64,000 nucleotides of DNA, from positions 53,369 through 117,368 of the forward strand of contig CALGMA010000026.1 of assembly GCA_937959265.1 (NCBI GenBank), given 5' to 3'. The position numbers were made by a program, and so were the translations under genes. Positions 18,288 to 29,946 of the stretch are shown piece after piece; within the stretch, counting starts at the first letter, position 1, and the number at the start of each line of letters is the position of its first letter. A model generated the notes under the pieces. That model ran no database searches and was not told where the DNA came from. It saw nothing but the letters and a program-made list of their open reading frames with translations. This DNA comes from an uncultured Anaerolineae bacterium (GTDB taxonomy: Bacteria > Chloroflexota > Anaerolineae > J036 > Brachytrichaceae).

Positions 18288-20165
18288 ATGGAAGAGCATT
18301 ATGGGATGCCGTCGTTGCCGCGGCCCGACGCCTGCACACCAGAGGGGTTGTGGCCGGAGCTGATCATCAACGGCGTCGAACGTATCCATAACCACGCGGT
18401 ATCGCCCGATGGCCGACGCGTCGCGTTCTACCGCGATCGCAACGGGCAGAGCGATTTGTTCACCATTGAGCTGGACTCGAATGGCGCGCCCAACTGGCCG
18501 AGTCGGCTGACGTTCGAACGCACCTACGTCAACTGGTGGGAGGATGAACCGCCGGCCTGGACGCCCGACAGCCGTTTCGTCATCTATGGCGCGTACGATG
18601 ATGACGTGAGCAATCTCTACGTCGTGCCTGCCGACGGCGGCCAGCCGCGCCAGTTGACCGAGCTGTACTACGACGCATCCGAGCCGGCGGTGTCGCCTGA
18701 CGGCCGACTGGTCGCCTTCAGCACCTACAAAGATGGCGCATCGCAGATTGCCGCTGTGCCGTTCGAAGGGGGGTGGGTGACCGGGTTGACGCATGGCACT
18801 GACGAGTGCGGATCGCCGGTCTGGATGCCGGATGGCTCGTGCATCATCTACCAGGCTTCGCCGCAGCATCGGATCAAGCAGACCGATATCTACGCAATCT
18901 CACCGCAGGGCGGCGCGCCGGTTCGGCTGACGCCGGGCGACGGTGCACAGTACTGGGCGCCCAGCGTTTCGCCGGATGGGTCGTGTATCGCCATGCTGTG
19001 CAACCGCAGCGGCAACGATGAAGTGTGGCTGATGGCTGCCGATGGCTCTCGCTTGGCCCAACTCACCCACATCGGCCAGGACGTCGAGGACTTTGCGTGG
19101 GCAACGGACGGCAAGCGTATAGTGCTCATCGGCAGTGAGCAAGGCAGCGATCCACTTTACGTCGTTACTATTGATGACTGCAAAACGACTCGATTGAGGC
19201 GGCCGGCGGGGAATCACAGCACGCCGCGATGGGTGCCCGGCAGAGACGCGTTCGTCATCGGATTCGACAGCCCCAGCCAGCCGCCCGATTTGTATCTGTG
19301 CACTGGAACACCAGGGTCAGGCGAGGATCGCGCGCTGACCAACAGCGCGCCACCGGCGCTGAGGAACTATCCGTTCATCACGCCGTTGCACATCGAATTC
19401 ACCAGTCACGATGGCTGGCTGATTCCGGGATTCCTCTATCGGCCCGGCGCGCTGACCGAAAACCGAAACCGCAGACGCGGCCTGCCGGGGATCGTCTATC
19501 CACACGGCGGCCCAAACGCGCAGTATGATCTGGCTTGGGATCCCGTGCGCCAATACTTTGTTGCCAAAGGCTATGTTATTCTGTGTCCCAACTATCGGGG
19601 TTCGACGGGTTATGGTAGACATTTCAAGGAAGGCAACCTGTTCAATTGGGGAGTAGGTGATCTGCAGGACTGTCTGGCAGCGGCTGATGTATTGATGCGC
19701 ACGCCGAGGGTTGACCCTAAACGGTTGGCGATCTGGGGACAGAGCTACGGCGGCTACCTCTCGTTGTTGGCGTTGGTGAAAGATCCGCAATATCGTTTCA
19801 AATGCGGTGTATCCTTGTATGGCGATAGCCACTTGAAGACGTCATGGGCGCTGGGCGATCATTCAGGGCGGCAAGACTTGGAGTGGCAGATGGGACTGCC
19901 GAGCGATCATGCGCATGAGTATGAGATCGGTTCTCCACTAAACTACGTAAAACAAATTCGCGCTCCTGTGCTCATCATTCACGGCGAGCGTGATGCGCGT
20001 GTGCATCTCAACGAGTCTGCACAATTCGTCGCTGCACTCAAGCACGAAGGTAAAACATTCGAATACAAAACATATCCCGATGAGGGTCACGGTTTCGCCA
20101 ATTCGGCCAATGCGCTCGACGCCCTGCGGCGCATTGAGCGCTTCCTGGATTGGCATCTGATGTGA
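18288..20165 (+). CDS. S9 family (prolyl oligopeptidase/acylaminoacyl) peptidase with TolB-like propeller
   Basis: GIVYPHGGPNAQYDLAWDPVRQYFVAKGYVILCPNYRGSTGYG...LAIWGQSYGGYLSLLAL...DEGHGF. Confidence 0.92.
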   Translation: MEEHYGMPSLPRPDACTPEGLWPELIINGVERIHNHAVSPDGRRVAFYRDRNGQSDLFTIELDSNGAPNWPSRLTFERTYVNWWEDEPPAWTPDSRFVIYGAYDDDVSNLYVVPADGGQPRQLTELYYDASEPAVSPDGRLVAFSTYKDGASQIAAVPFEGGWVTGLTHGTDECGSPVWMPDGSCIIYQASPQHRIKQTDIYAISPQGGAPVRLTPGDGAQYWAPSVSPDGSCIAMLCNRSGNDEVWLMAADGSRLAQLTHIGQDVEDFAWATDGKRIVLIGSEQGSDPLYVVTIDDCKTTRLRRPAGNHSTPRWVPGRDAFVIGFDSPSQPPDLYLCTGTPGSGEDRALTNSAPPALRNYPFITPLHIEFTSHDGWLIPGFLYRPGALTENRNRRRGLPGIVYPHGGPNAQYDLAWDPVRQYFVAKGYVILCPNYRGSTGYGRHFKEGNLFNWGVGDLQDCLAAADVLMRTPRVDPKRLAIWGQSYGGYLSLLALVKDPQYRFKCGVSLYGDSHLKTSWALGDHSGRQDLEWQMGLPSDHAHEYEIGSPLNYVKQIRAPVLIIHGERDARVHLNESAQFVAALKHEGKTFEYKTYPDEGHGFANSANALDALRRIERFLDWHLM

Positions 20166-20176
20166 GGAAGAGAAGG

Positions 20177-21865
<1,689 letters not shown>

Positions 21866-21975
21866 TCACGAATCGTGGCCCCGCCTTGGTATCTGAAGAA
21901 GCAAGCTTAATGCCGAGGTCAGCGCCGGAACGGTGAGTTGGTGCTGACCTCGCCACTCGGTTGAACAGGAGTTGA

Positions 21976-23832
21976 ATGAAACGAACGCAATTGCTTCAAA
22001 CGTTTTGTGCGATCGCTGCTGCCGTTGCGACGATCTTGGCATCTGCCCTCGGTGGTGCGCCGGCAGCCTTCGCGCAGGATGAGCCGCCGGCTGCGGAGAT
22101 CACTACACCGGACGTCTCGGTCGAACCAAATCAGGCCAATGCTGGTGAGATATGGACGCCAGGTGCCGGTGCCAGCTTCAACCTTCTGGGGAATCCCAAT
22201 GTCACCGTCCGGGTGGACGCACCATACACGTTTGCCGCATCTGGGTTTTATCAACTCTTCGACCCGGATACGGGCTTCGGGGCGCAGATACCCGTGCCTG
22301 CGACGCTCTCGAATGGCAACCGTCGCGCTGAAATGACGGTGACGCTGAGCGCCAGCAACATCAAGAATGGCGCAGCGATCTACTTCGAGATCTCCTCCTC
22401 CGATGCCACGGTTGTGGCCAAGAGTCCGCCTTACAACCTCGTAGCAAGGTTGTATACACCTGCGATATTGGTGAACGCAGGCCAATCGCCGTTTCCCGTC
22501 CCGCTTACGAGCACCGCTCTGAATGCCTGCGATGCCTTCATCAATTCACGAGGTGGACCGCTTTCGCCATGGGTCAGCTACAACGTCATCGAATCGCCTA
22601 TGCGCACAGAGAGTTGGTTCTTCGCGAACAACACCGTGCCCAACGCGACGATCGTCGTGTCGCTGACGAACTACACCAGTGTGCAGGGCCAGTTGCAGGT
22701 GTTCGCGGAGCAAAACGGATGTGGCATCCTGACGCCGCTGCTCGGCTTCGGCACAAACCCTAACCCGATCGTCACGGTATTCAACATCCCGGTTGGGAGG
22801 ATCTACTTCCGGGTGATCAGTGGCTCTGGCCAGCCGGCGCCGCTGCCCTATATCATCCGCTGGGGATTCGCGGGTACGACGGGCTCGTTCGAGCCGAACA
22901 ACGATCCATGTCAGGCGACGCCGCTGCAACCGGGTCTCCAATACACCACGCTCAGCGACGACCCATACGATTTCTTCGCCGTGAACATTACCGGCACTGC
23001 ACAGATTCAGGTGCTGGTTCAGGGACACACGATTGGCCAGACACAGATACAGGTGCGCACGCCGCTCAAGCCCGGGTTCACCTGTCCCGGCAACGGCGCC
23101 GATCCGGTCAACAGCACCGACCGCATTGACCCGTTCGGCGTCGTGCCGCAAGGTGGCGGCGATGTGGTGCTGACCGTCAACATCCCCGGCCCCGGCCTGT
23201 ATTACATCCGCGTCAGCATCCCGAGTGGCGTTTCCGGCAATGGCCAACCCTATCGCATCTCGTGGAACTACCGCAGCGCGGGAGGGGGCACTGCTCCGAA
23301 CACCCGGGATCCGCTGTTCACCTCCAACCCGAATCAGCCGTACAACCCGCCTTACAATGGCGACATCCTGTTCAATATTGCTGCCGGCCAGACAGCTACC
23401 TATTACTGGTCGGGCATGGATGCGCTTGTCTCGTACGACTCGATCCAGGTGAAGGTGATCGGCGTGACCAACCTGCAGGGCTGCGGCCTGGGCGATCCAT
23501 CTCGCACCAACCCGAATACCTTCGCCAACAACTGGGCTTCGGTAGGCACGAACGCGCCACGCGGCTCGATCAGCATCCAGTTCAATGCCGCAGGTGGCTA
23601 CAACATCGAACTCCGTGTGCTGCAAAGCGGCACGCAGCGCTTCTATGATGCCAAGCCGCTGAAGGTGAGCTGCGGCACATTGATGACCGCGCGCGAATAT
23701 CTGAGTGTGATGGAGAATCCCCGACTCAGCGTGCCCGAAGACAAATGGGACGAGCCGCTGCAACCGCCCGATCTGGTTCTGCCGCAGGTGTCGCCTACGT
23801 CGGAACAGCCTGACGTCGAACCGCATCCGTAA
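21976..23832 (+). CDS. Secreted protein with PPC-like (pre-peptidase C-terminal) domains
   Basis: Signal peptide ending AFAQD; EPNNDPCQATPLQPGLQYTTLSDDPYDFFAVNITGTAQIQVLV resembles the PPC fold. Confidence 0.6.
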   Translation: MKRTQLLQTFCAIAAAVATILASALGGAPAAFAQDEPPAAEITTPDVSVEPNQANAGEIWTPGAGASFNLLGNPNVTVRVDAPYTFAASGFYQLFDPDTGFGAQIPVPATLSNGNRRAEMTVTLSASNIKNGAAIYFEISSSDATVVAKSPPYNLVARLYTPAILVNAGQSPFPVPLTSTALNACDAFINSRGGPLSPWVSYNVIESPMRTESWFFANNTVPNATIVVSLTNYTSVQGQLQVFAEQNGCGILTPLLGFGTNPNPIVTVFNIPVGRIYFRVISGSGQPAPLPYIIRWGFAGTTGSFEPNNDPCQATPLQPGLQYTTLSDDPYDFFAVNITGTAQIQVLVQGHTIGQTQIQVRTPLKPGFTCPGNGADPVNSTDRIDPFGVVPQGGGDVVLTVNIPGPGLYYIRVSIPSGVSGNGQPYRISWNYRSAGGGTAPNTRDPLFTSNPNQPYNPPYNGDILFNIAAGQTATYYWSGMDALVSYDSIQVKVIGVTNLQGCGLGDPSRTNPNTFANNWASVGTNAPRGSISIQFNAAGGYNIELRVLQSGTQRFYDAKPLKVSCGTLMTAREYLSVMENPRLSVPEDKWDEPLQPPDLVLPQVSPTSEQPDVEPHP

Positions 23833-23860
23833 ACCAGGTTCGGGGATCAGACACAAACGA

Positions 23861-23894
23861 GGCGGGCTGCGCTCAGGCGCAGCCCGCCTTTTTT
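23861..23894 (+). terminator. Rho-independent terminator
   Basis: GGCGGGCTGCGC-tcag-GCGCAGCCCGCC followed by TTTTTT. Confidence 0.93.
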
Positions 23895-23914
23895 ACGCGG
23901 TTACAATCCGAAGC

Positions 23915-25873
23915 ATGTCCGTGGTCGAAGAGGTCAAGCGCCGCGTAGATATCGTCGAGGTGATCGGCAGCTACGTGAAGCTCTCGCGCAGCGGCCGGAA
24001 CTACAAAGGCTTATCGCCGTTCCAGAACGAGCGCACGCCGTCCTTCTTCGTCTTTCCCGACACACAAACGTTCAAGGACTTCTCCAGCGGCGAGCAGGGC
24101 GACGTGTTCTCCTTCCTGATGAAGAAGGAGGGATGGACGTTCGGCGAGGCGTTGCGCGAGCTGGCCCGGCGCGCCGGCGTGCAACTGGATGAGCGCACGC
24201 CGGAGCAGCAGCAATCCGCCGACTACGCGGCGCGTTTGCGCGATGCGCTGGCGCAGGCGGCGGCCTATTTCCATCACTTGCTGCTTACAGCGCCCCAGGC
24301 AGCGGCCTGCCGGGCATACTTGCGCGAGAAGCGTCGTCTCATCGATGAGACGATCACGGCCTGGCAAATCGGCTACAGCCTGGCCGACTATCACGCCCTG
24401 ACGCACCACCTGACGGCCCGTGGCTTTAGCGTGCCGGAGCTGATTGATGCCGGCCTGGTGATCGAAAACGAGGAGGGCCGGCGCTATGATCGCTTCCGCG
24501 GTCGGCTGATGATTCCGATCCATGACGCCAGAGGGCAGGTGGTCGGTTTCGGCTCGCGCGCGCTCGACGGCAGCGAACCGAAGTACATGAACTCGCCGCA
24601 GACCGCCGTCTTCGATAAAGGCCGCTTACTCTTTGGCCTGCACCGCGCCCACTCGGCGATTCGCAGCGAGCAAGTGGCGGTGTTGGTCGAAGGCTACATG
24701 GACGTGATCGGCTGCCACCAGGCGGGATTCGCTAACGTCGTCGCCGGGATGGGCACGTCGCTCACCGAAGATCAGTTCCGTGCGCTGAAGCGGCTGGCCA
24801 CGCGCATCGTACTGGCGCTGGATGCCGACGCCGCCGGCGACCGTGCCGTCCTGCGCGGCGTAGAGGTCGCGCGCGATGCCATGGATCGTGAAGTGCAGCC
24901 GATCTTCGATCCGCGCGGTGCGATTCGCTGCGAGTCGAAGCTGAAAGCGGACATCCGGGTGGCCGTGCTGCCGCAAGGCAAGGACCCTGATGAGTTGGTG
25001 CTGGAATCGCCGGAACGCTGGCGTGAGGTCGTGGTGAACGCCCGGCCGGTGGTTGAGCACGTGATGGACGTCATCCTACGCAGCCAGGATATATCCGATC
25101 CACATGCCAAGTCGCAGGTGGTGCGGGCCGTCGCCCCCGTCCTGCTGGATGCATCCGACCCGGTGCAGCGCGATTTCTACGTTCAACATCTGGCGCGCCG
25201 CCTACAAGTCAGCCCGCGCGCCGTGCTGGCGGTGGTCAGCGAAGTGGCGCGCGAGGTGCGATCCAAGGTGCAGGGATCAGGAATGCGTGGTCAGGGAACA
25301 CAGATTGCGGATCAGGCGCAAGGGGGTGCCGGTCAGCACACGGACATCCAGGATCACGAGTCGAGCCTTGAGCGTCGTGGAGCTGACAAGACCGACCTGG
25401 AAGTGCATCTGATCGCCGCGTTGTGGCGGCGCCCGCAGTTGCTGCTAGATGCCAACGTCGCCTTGACCCGCGCGAACCTGGACGTGTTGGACGAGCGCGA
25501 CTTCGCGAACCCGGCGCTGCGTGCAGGGTTTCGTCGGCTCAGCCGCGTAGCGATGGGCGCCTCGTCATTGTCGGCGGAGGGCGAAGCGTCGGAGGAGGAC
25601 TGGCTGACGATCATTGCCGATTACGACGCGCTCGAACTGTTGGCAGCGGATGAAGCACTGCTGCGTGAAGAGGTTGTGCGCACGGCGCTGCGCTTGCGCG
25701 AACGCAACCTGATACGCGACCGGATCGGCATCAACTTGATGATCGAAGAAGCGAAGCGCGCCGACGAGGCCGATGTCGCTGCACGGTATAATCTCGAGTT
25801 GCATCGCGTGCTAACGCAACATCTGCGGGCACAAAAAGCGCTGCAGTTACGCAGCGCGCTCAACGTGACCTGA
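23915..25873 (+). CDS. dnaG: DNA primase DnaG (zinc-ligand-less N-terminal domain)
   Basis: VVEEVKRRVDIVEVIGSYVKLSRSGRNYKGLSPFQNERTPSFFVFPDTQTFKDFSSGEQGDVFSFL; TOPRIM VAVLVEGYMDVIGCHQAGFANVVAGMGTSLT...ALDADAAGDRA. Confidence 0.95.
   Translation: MSVVEEVKRRVDIVEVIGSYVKLSRSGRNYKGLSPFQNERTPSFFVFPDTQTFKDFSSGEQGDVFSFLMKKEGWTFGEALRELARRAGVQLDERTPEQQQSADYAARLRDALAQAAAYFHHLLLTAPQAAACRAYLREKRRLIDETITAWQIGYSLADYHALTHHLTARGFSVPELIDAGLVIENEEGRRYDRFRGRLMIPIHDARGQVVGFGSRALDGSEPKYMNSPQTAVFDKGRLLFGLHRAHSAIRSEQVAVLVEGYMDVIGCHQAGFANVVAGMGTSLTEDQFRALKRLATRIVLALDADAAGDRAVLRGVEVARDAMDREVQPIFDPRGAIRCESKLKADIRVAVLPQGKDPDELVLESPERWREVVVNARPVVEHVMDVILRSQDISDPHAKSQVVRAVAPVLLDASDPVQRDFYVQHLARRLQVSPRAVLAVVSEVAREVRSKVQGSGMRGQGTQIADQAQGGAGQHTDIQDHESSLERRGADKTDLEVHLIAALWRRPQLLLDANVALTRANLDVLDERDFANPALRAGFRRLSRVAMGASSLSAEGEASEEDWLTIIADYDALELLAADEALLREEVVRTALRLRERNLIRDRIGINLMIEEAKRADEADVAARYNLELHRVLTQHLRAQKALQLRSALNVT
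25273..25363. repeat. Degenerate heptad array inside dnaG linker
   Basis: GGGATCA GGAATGC GTGGTCA GGGAACA CAGATTG CGGATCA GGCGCAA GGGGGTG CCGGTCA GCACACG GACATCC AGGATCA CGAGTCG. Confidence 0.75.
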
Positions 25874-25898
25874 TCGGTGTTGATCGTGCTCAAGAGGA

Positions 25899-27635
25899 AT
25901 GACGCCAGTGACTAGACCAACGCGCTCTAGCGCCTCCGCCAGATCCTCGCGAAGGGTCAAGCCGGCCAACCAATCGGCCCCGCAGAAAGGCGACCGTTCG
26001 ACGAAGAACGGCGTGCCGAGGCGCGACGATGTAGATGAACTCGAAGCCGCCGCATTTGTCGGCAGCGAGGGCGTAGATTCGTCTGCCTCTCCCATTTCCG
26101 AAGAATCCGGCGACCTCGTCCTGGACGCGTCGGTCGCTGACCCGGATCTACTCGATTCGGCCGAGAATGTGGATGCCGAGGCAGAGGCCGCGGCCTACGC
26201 CCTGGCCGAGATGGACGACGAAGACGGGTTGGAGGATCTCTCTGGTCTCGACTCACGCCGACTCGCTGAAATTGATGATCTGGATGGCGCAGATCCCGTG
26301 CGAATGTATCTGCGCGAAATTGGCTCGACGCCGCTGCTGACCGCAGATCAGGAACTGAGGACATGCGCGACCTTTGGCGCCGAACAACTTGCTCACCGGA
26401 TCCGCGCCGAAGCGCACGATCGCGGCCTGGCGTTCTGGCTGCTCGTGTATGAGCATCTCGCCCGCTCCTGGCAAACTGTGCTCGACGAATGCGCAGCGCG
26501 CAAAGTCGCACCGCCGGCCTTGTCGGTGATTTTGCGGGATGCGCGTAATATGCCGTGGCATTACACCGACCCGCTTCCCTCGGATGTGCAACTGTATCTG
26601 CGTTCGCTCGGTTGGGGACAGGATCAAACCGTCGAGAAGATCAGTAGACCGTTGTTCGAAGTCGTCCTGGCGGCGATCATCTTCCCGACCGCCTTCGTCG
26701 AGCAGCTCGAGCAGCATGTCGAGTTCTCGCCAGCGCTGCCCGAATGGGACGAGGCGAGAGCCTGGATGCCGCCTCAGGCCGACTGTGAAGATCACCTGCG
26801 CGAAGTTGAATTGCGCGCGGAAGAAGCCAAGAGCTCGCTCACCCGTGCTAACCTGCGCCTGGTCGTCAGCATCGCCAAGCGCTATATCGGGCGAGGCATT
26901 TCGTTCATGGACCTGATCCAGGAAGGCAATATGGGCTTGCTGCGCGCTATCGAGAAATTCAACGCCTGGCGCGGCTTCAAGTTTAGCACCTACGCCACCT
27001 GGTGGATTCGGCAGGCGATCAGTCGTTCGATCGCCGACCAGGCGCGCACCATTCGCATCCCGGTGCATTTGGTGGAGACTATCAACAAGCTCACCCGGCT
27101 GCAGCGTCGCATGACGCAGGAATTGGGCCAGGAGCCGACCACGGAGGACCTGGCGATGGAGATGGATTTACTCGACGAGCGTGAACTCGCGGCGATTATG
27201 GAAGCCCACGCCAGCGGTAAGCCAATCGACCCAGCGCTGGAGCGCAAGCTCGATCAGGCGGTAAAACGCATTCAACAGATCATGCGCGTGTCGCTCGAGC
27301 CGATCTCGCTCGAATCGCCAGTCGGCTCGGAGCAGAACAGCTTGCTGGGTGAGTTCATCCCGGACGATAGCGAGCTTTCGCCTTCCGATTCGGCCTCGCT
27401 GCAGATGCTCAAGCAGCAAGTCCGCAGCGTGCTGGAAAGCCTGAGCGACCGCGAGCGTGAAGTATTGGAGATGCGCTTCGGCTTCCGCGACGGTAAGACG
27501 CACACGCTGGAAGAGGTGGGCCGGACGTTCAACGTGACGCGCGAGCGCGTGCGGCAAATCGAAGCGAAGGCCCTGCGCAAGTTGCGCCATCCTCATCACA
27601 GTCGCCGGCTGCGCGATTATCTGAGCGATGTCTGA
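25899..27635 (+). CDS. rpoD: Principal RNA polymerase sigma factor
   Basis: [61 protein letters not shown]...[22 protein letters not shown]. Confidence 0.95.
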   Translation: MTPVTRPTRSSASARSSRRVKPANQSAPQKGDRSTKNGVPRRDDVDELEAAAFVGSEGVDSSASPISEESGDLVLDASVADPDLLDSAENVDAEAEAAAYALAEMDDEDGLEDLSGLDSRRLAEIDDLDGADPVRMYLREIGSTPLLTADQELRTCATFGAEQLAHRIRAEAHDRGLAFWLLVYEHLARSWQTVLDECAARKVAPPALSVILRDARNMPWHYTDPLPSDVQLYLRSLGWGQDQTVEKISRPLFEVVLAAIIFPTAFVEQLEQHVEFSPALPEWDEARAWMPPQADCEDHLREVELRAEEAKSSLTRANLRLVVSIAKRYIGRGISFMDLIQEGNMGLLRAIEKFNAWRGFKFSTYATWWIRQAISRSIADQARTIRIPVHLVETINKLTRLQRRMTQELGQEPTTEDLAMEMDLLDERELAAIMEAHASGKPIDPALERKLDQAVKRIQQIMRVSLEPISLESPVGSEQNSLLGEFIPDDSELSPSDSASLQMLKQQVRSVLESLSDREREVLEMRFGFRDGKTHTLEEVGRTFNVTRERVRQIEAKALRKLRHPHHSRRLRDYLSDV

Positions 27636-27800
27636 CCCGCTCCCCTGATATGGCGGGTCGTGCCGCGCAATGTGCAAATACCATCCTGAGTGGTCTCGGC
27701 GCGAACTGAACTTGCGTGTCTCACCTGCGTCACGCCCCTGTGCAGGATCACAGTCGAAGCTCGTTGAGCCGATGGAATTGATCAGGTTCTACTGTCGCCC

Positions 27801-28130
27801 TCACGTGCGCTTCAACTTCTGATAGACGATCGCTTCAGCGTCGAACAGGTGCATGTCCACGCGCATCTGGTCGTTGACCACGACGCCTTCAGCCTCTAAG
27901 CGGCGTCGCTGCTTGTCCGGGGCGTACTGGTTGGAGATTCGCCCCCGTGCATTAATTACGCGCCACCACGGCACGCGCGTGTTGGCCGGCAGGGCGTGCA
28001 ACGCAAAGCCGACGTAGCGCGCCGAGCGCGGACTGCCGCACTGGCGGGCTACGCCGCTGTAACTCATCACCATGCCCTTCGGGATGAGCTTTACTACGCG
28101 ATACACGTCCTGGAACTTCACCGACGTCAA
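27801..28130 (-). CDS. Alkyltransferase-like (ATL) protein of the MGMT family
   Basis: IPKGMVMSYSGVARQCGSPRSARYVGFALHALPANTRVPWWRVINARGRIS; PCHR replaced by PWWR. Confidence 0.88.
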   Translation of the reverse strand: MTSVKFQDVYRVVKLIPKGMVMSYSGVARQCGSPRSARYVGFALHALPANTRVPWWRVINARGRISNQYAPDKQRRRLEAEGVVVNDQMRVDMHLFDAEAIVYQKLKRT

Positions 28131-28171
28131 GGGGTACCGGGCTAGGCGAAGGTATTACAGATTACAGGTGG

Positions 28172-28198
28172 GTGGGCGAAGGCATTGCCTTCGCCCAC
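28172..28198. repeat. 27-nt palindrome, GGCATTGCC-core family
   Basis: GTGGGCGAAGGCA-T-TGCCTTCGCCCAC. Confidence 0.9.
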
Positions 28199-28211
28199 TT
28201 TGGATGGCTCC

Positions 28212-29819
28212 CTAGAGCAGGCCAAAGTCCTGGGCGATGATGCGCGCGGTCATCTTGGCGCTCATCATTACGCTGGGCGTGCCGCCGCCCGGCTGTGTGC
28301 TCGCCCCCACCAGATAGAGGTTCTCGATGTCCTCGCTCTTGTTGTGCGGCCGGAAGTAGGCGGTTTGCAACAGCGTCGGCTCCGGCCCGAAGGCGTTTCC
28401 CAGGTAGCTGTTCAGGCCATGCTCGAAGTAGTCCGGCGTGATGCAACTCTTGTAGACCAGGCGTTCACACAGACCAGGAATGTAGCCGGCTTCGTCGAGA
28501 AAGCGCAGCGCTTTGTCCACGAACGCATCGCCGATCTTCGACCAGTTCAAACCGCTCAGGTTGTTGGGCACGGGCACGAGCGTATAGGCGGCGTGATGGC
28601 CGGGTGGCGCCAGGCTGGGGTCAGTCACCGTCGGGACGTGCAGATAGTGCGACATGTCCGGCGCGAGTACGCGACGGTCAAAGATGTCGCGCAGCAGTTC
28701 CTCGTAGCGTGGGCTGAGGATGATGTTGTGATGGCGCAGACTCAGGTCGAGGCCATCCGCGCGAAAGCCGAAGTAAATCACCACCAGCGACATGGACTGG
28801 CGCATGCGCTTAGCGCGTGCGTCCGTGTTGAACAGGCGATAGCGCGGCTCGATCAGGTTCATGTAGGTGTGCGCGTAGTCACCGTTCGAGATGACGATGT
28901 CGGCGTGCAGTTGCGAGCCATCGGCCAACTCTACACCCCGCGCGATGCGGCGGTTGAAGCGCCCGCGCGGCGGCGCACCATCCGGGCCAGAGACGAGGAT
29001 GCGCTTGACTTCGCTGTTGTAACGGATCGTCCCGCCAAGCTCCTCGAACTTCTGGACGAAACCGCGCACCAGCGCGCCCGTGCCGCCCATGGCGAAGTGG
29101 ATCCCCCACGTCTTCTCCACGAAGTGGATCATCGCGTAGATCGCCGGCACGGCCAACGGGTTGCCGCCGATCAACAGCGGCTCGAAGCTGAAGACCTGAC
29201 GCAGCTTGTCGTTCTTGAAGTACTTGCTGGTGAATGAGAACAGCGTGCGCACAGCGTCGAGCTTGAGCAACTCCGGCATGACGGCCAGCATCGAGCCGAG
29301 GCTATCGAAGTAGGTATAACCAAGCTGCAAGAAGCCACGCTCGAAGATCGCCTTCGCCGCAGTATGGAAACGCTCGTATCCTTCCAAGTCATCTGGCGCG
29401 ATGGCTGTAATCTGTTCCCGCGTGTGATCGCGGTCTCCGTCGTAGTCAAAATACGAACCGTCGTCGAAGTAGATTCGATAGAAGGGCTTGATCGGCACGA
29501 TCTGGACGTAGCGCGACGTGTGTGTGAGCGCCGGCTCGCCGCCGTTGTGCGGCGCGAGGACGTGCGAGGGGAAATCGGGTTCATCCAGATTGTGGATGCC
29601 GCGCTCCAGCGCAAACAGCTCTTCGATGAAGTGAGGCACGGTGATGACCGTCGGCCCCATGTCGAATGTGAACCCTTGCGCGCGGCGCACATAGGCCCGG
29701 CCGCCTGGACCATCCAGCTTCTCGACGATCGTCGTGTCGAACCCCAGGCTCTGCAGGCGGATGCCGAGCGCAAGGCCGCCGATGCCCGAACCGATGATGA
29801 TTGCCTTTCGTTGAGTCAT
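28212..29819 (-). CDS. Phytoene desaturase (CrtI)-family FAD oxidoreductase
   Basis: [60 protein letters not shown]...[28 protein letters not shown]. Confidence 0.9.
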   Translation of the reverse strand: MTQRKAIIIGSGIGGLALGIRLQSLGFDTTIVEKLDGPGGRAYVRRAQGFTFDMGPTVITVPHFIEELFALERGIHNLDEPDFPSHVLAPHNGGEPALTHTSRYVQIVPIKPFYRIYFDDGSYFDYDGDRDHTREQITAIAPDDLEGYERFHTAAKAIFERGFLQLGYTYFDSLGSMLAVMPELLKLDAVRTLFSFTSKYFKNDKLRQVFSFEPLLIGGNPLAVPAIYAMIHFVEKTWGIHFAMGGTGALVRGFVQKFEELGGTIRYNSEVKRILVSGPDGAPPRGRFNRRIARGVELADGSQLHADIVISNGDYAHTYMNLIEPRYRLFNTDARAKRMRQSMSLVVIYFGFRADGLDLSLRHHNIILSPRYEELLRDIFDRRVLAPDMSHYLHVPTVTDPSLAPPGHHAAYTLVPVPNNLSGLNWSKIGDAFVDKALRFLDEAGYIPGLCERLVYKSCITPDYFEHGLNSYLGNAFGPEPTLLQTAYFRPHNKSEDIENLYLVGASTQPGGGTPSVMMSAKMTARIIAQDFGLL

Positions 29820-29946
29820 TGTGCTACCAACCCTCTTGCTTTCAATTTCCGCCGGTGATTCTCGCCCGCATTTTGAAGAGCAAGCTGAGCGAAACGCGCG
29901 CCGACTGCCGCCTGCCGGGGCGTGCCGCCGCGCGTGTCGCGTCCGC

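Noticed and set aside
23836-23858. Possible heptads AGGTTCG GGGATCA GACACAA before a terminator
   Set aside because: Too few units; only one resembles the dnaG array.
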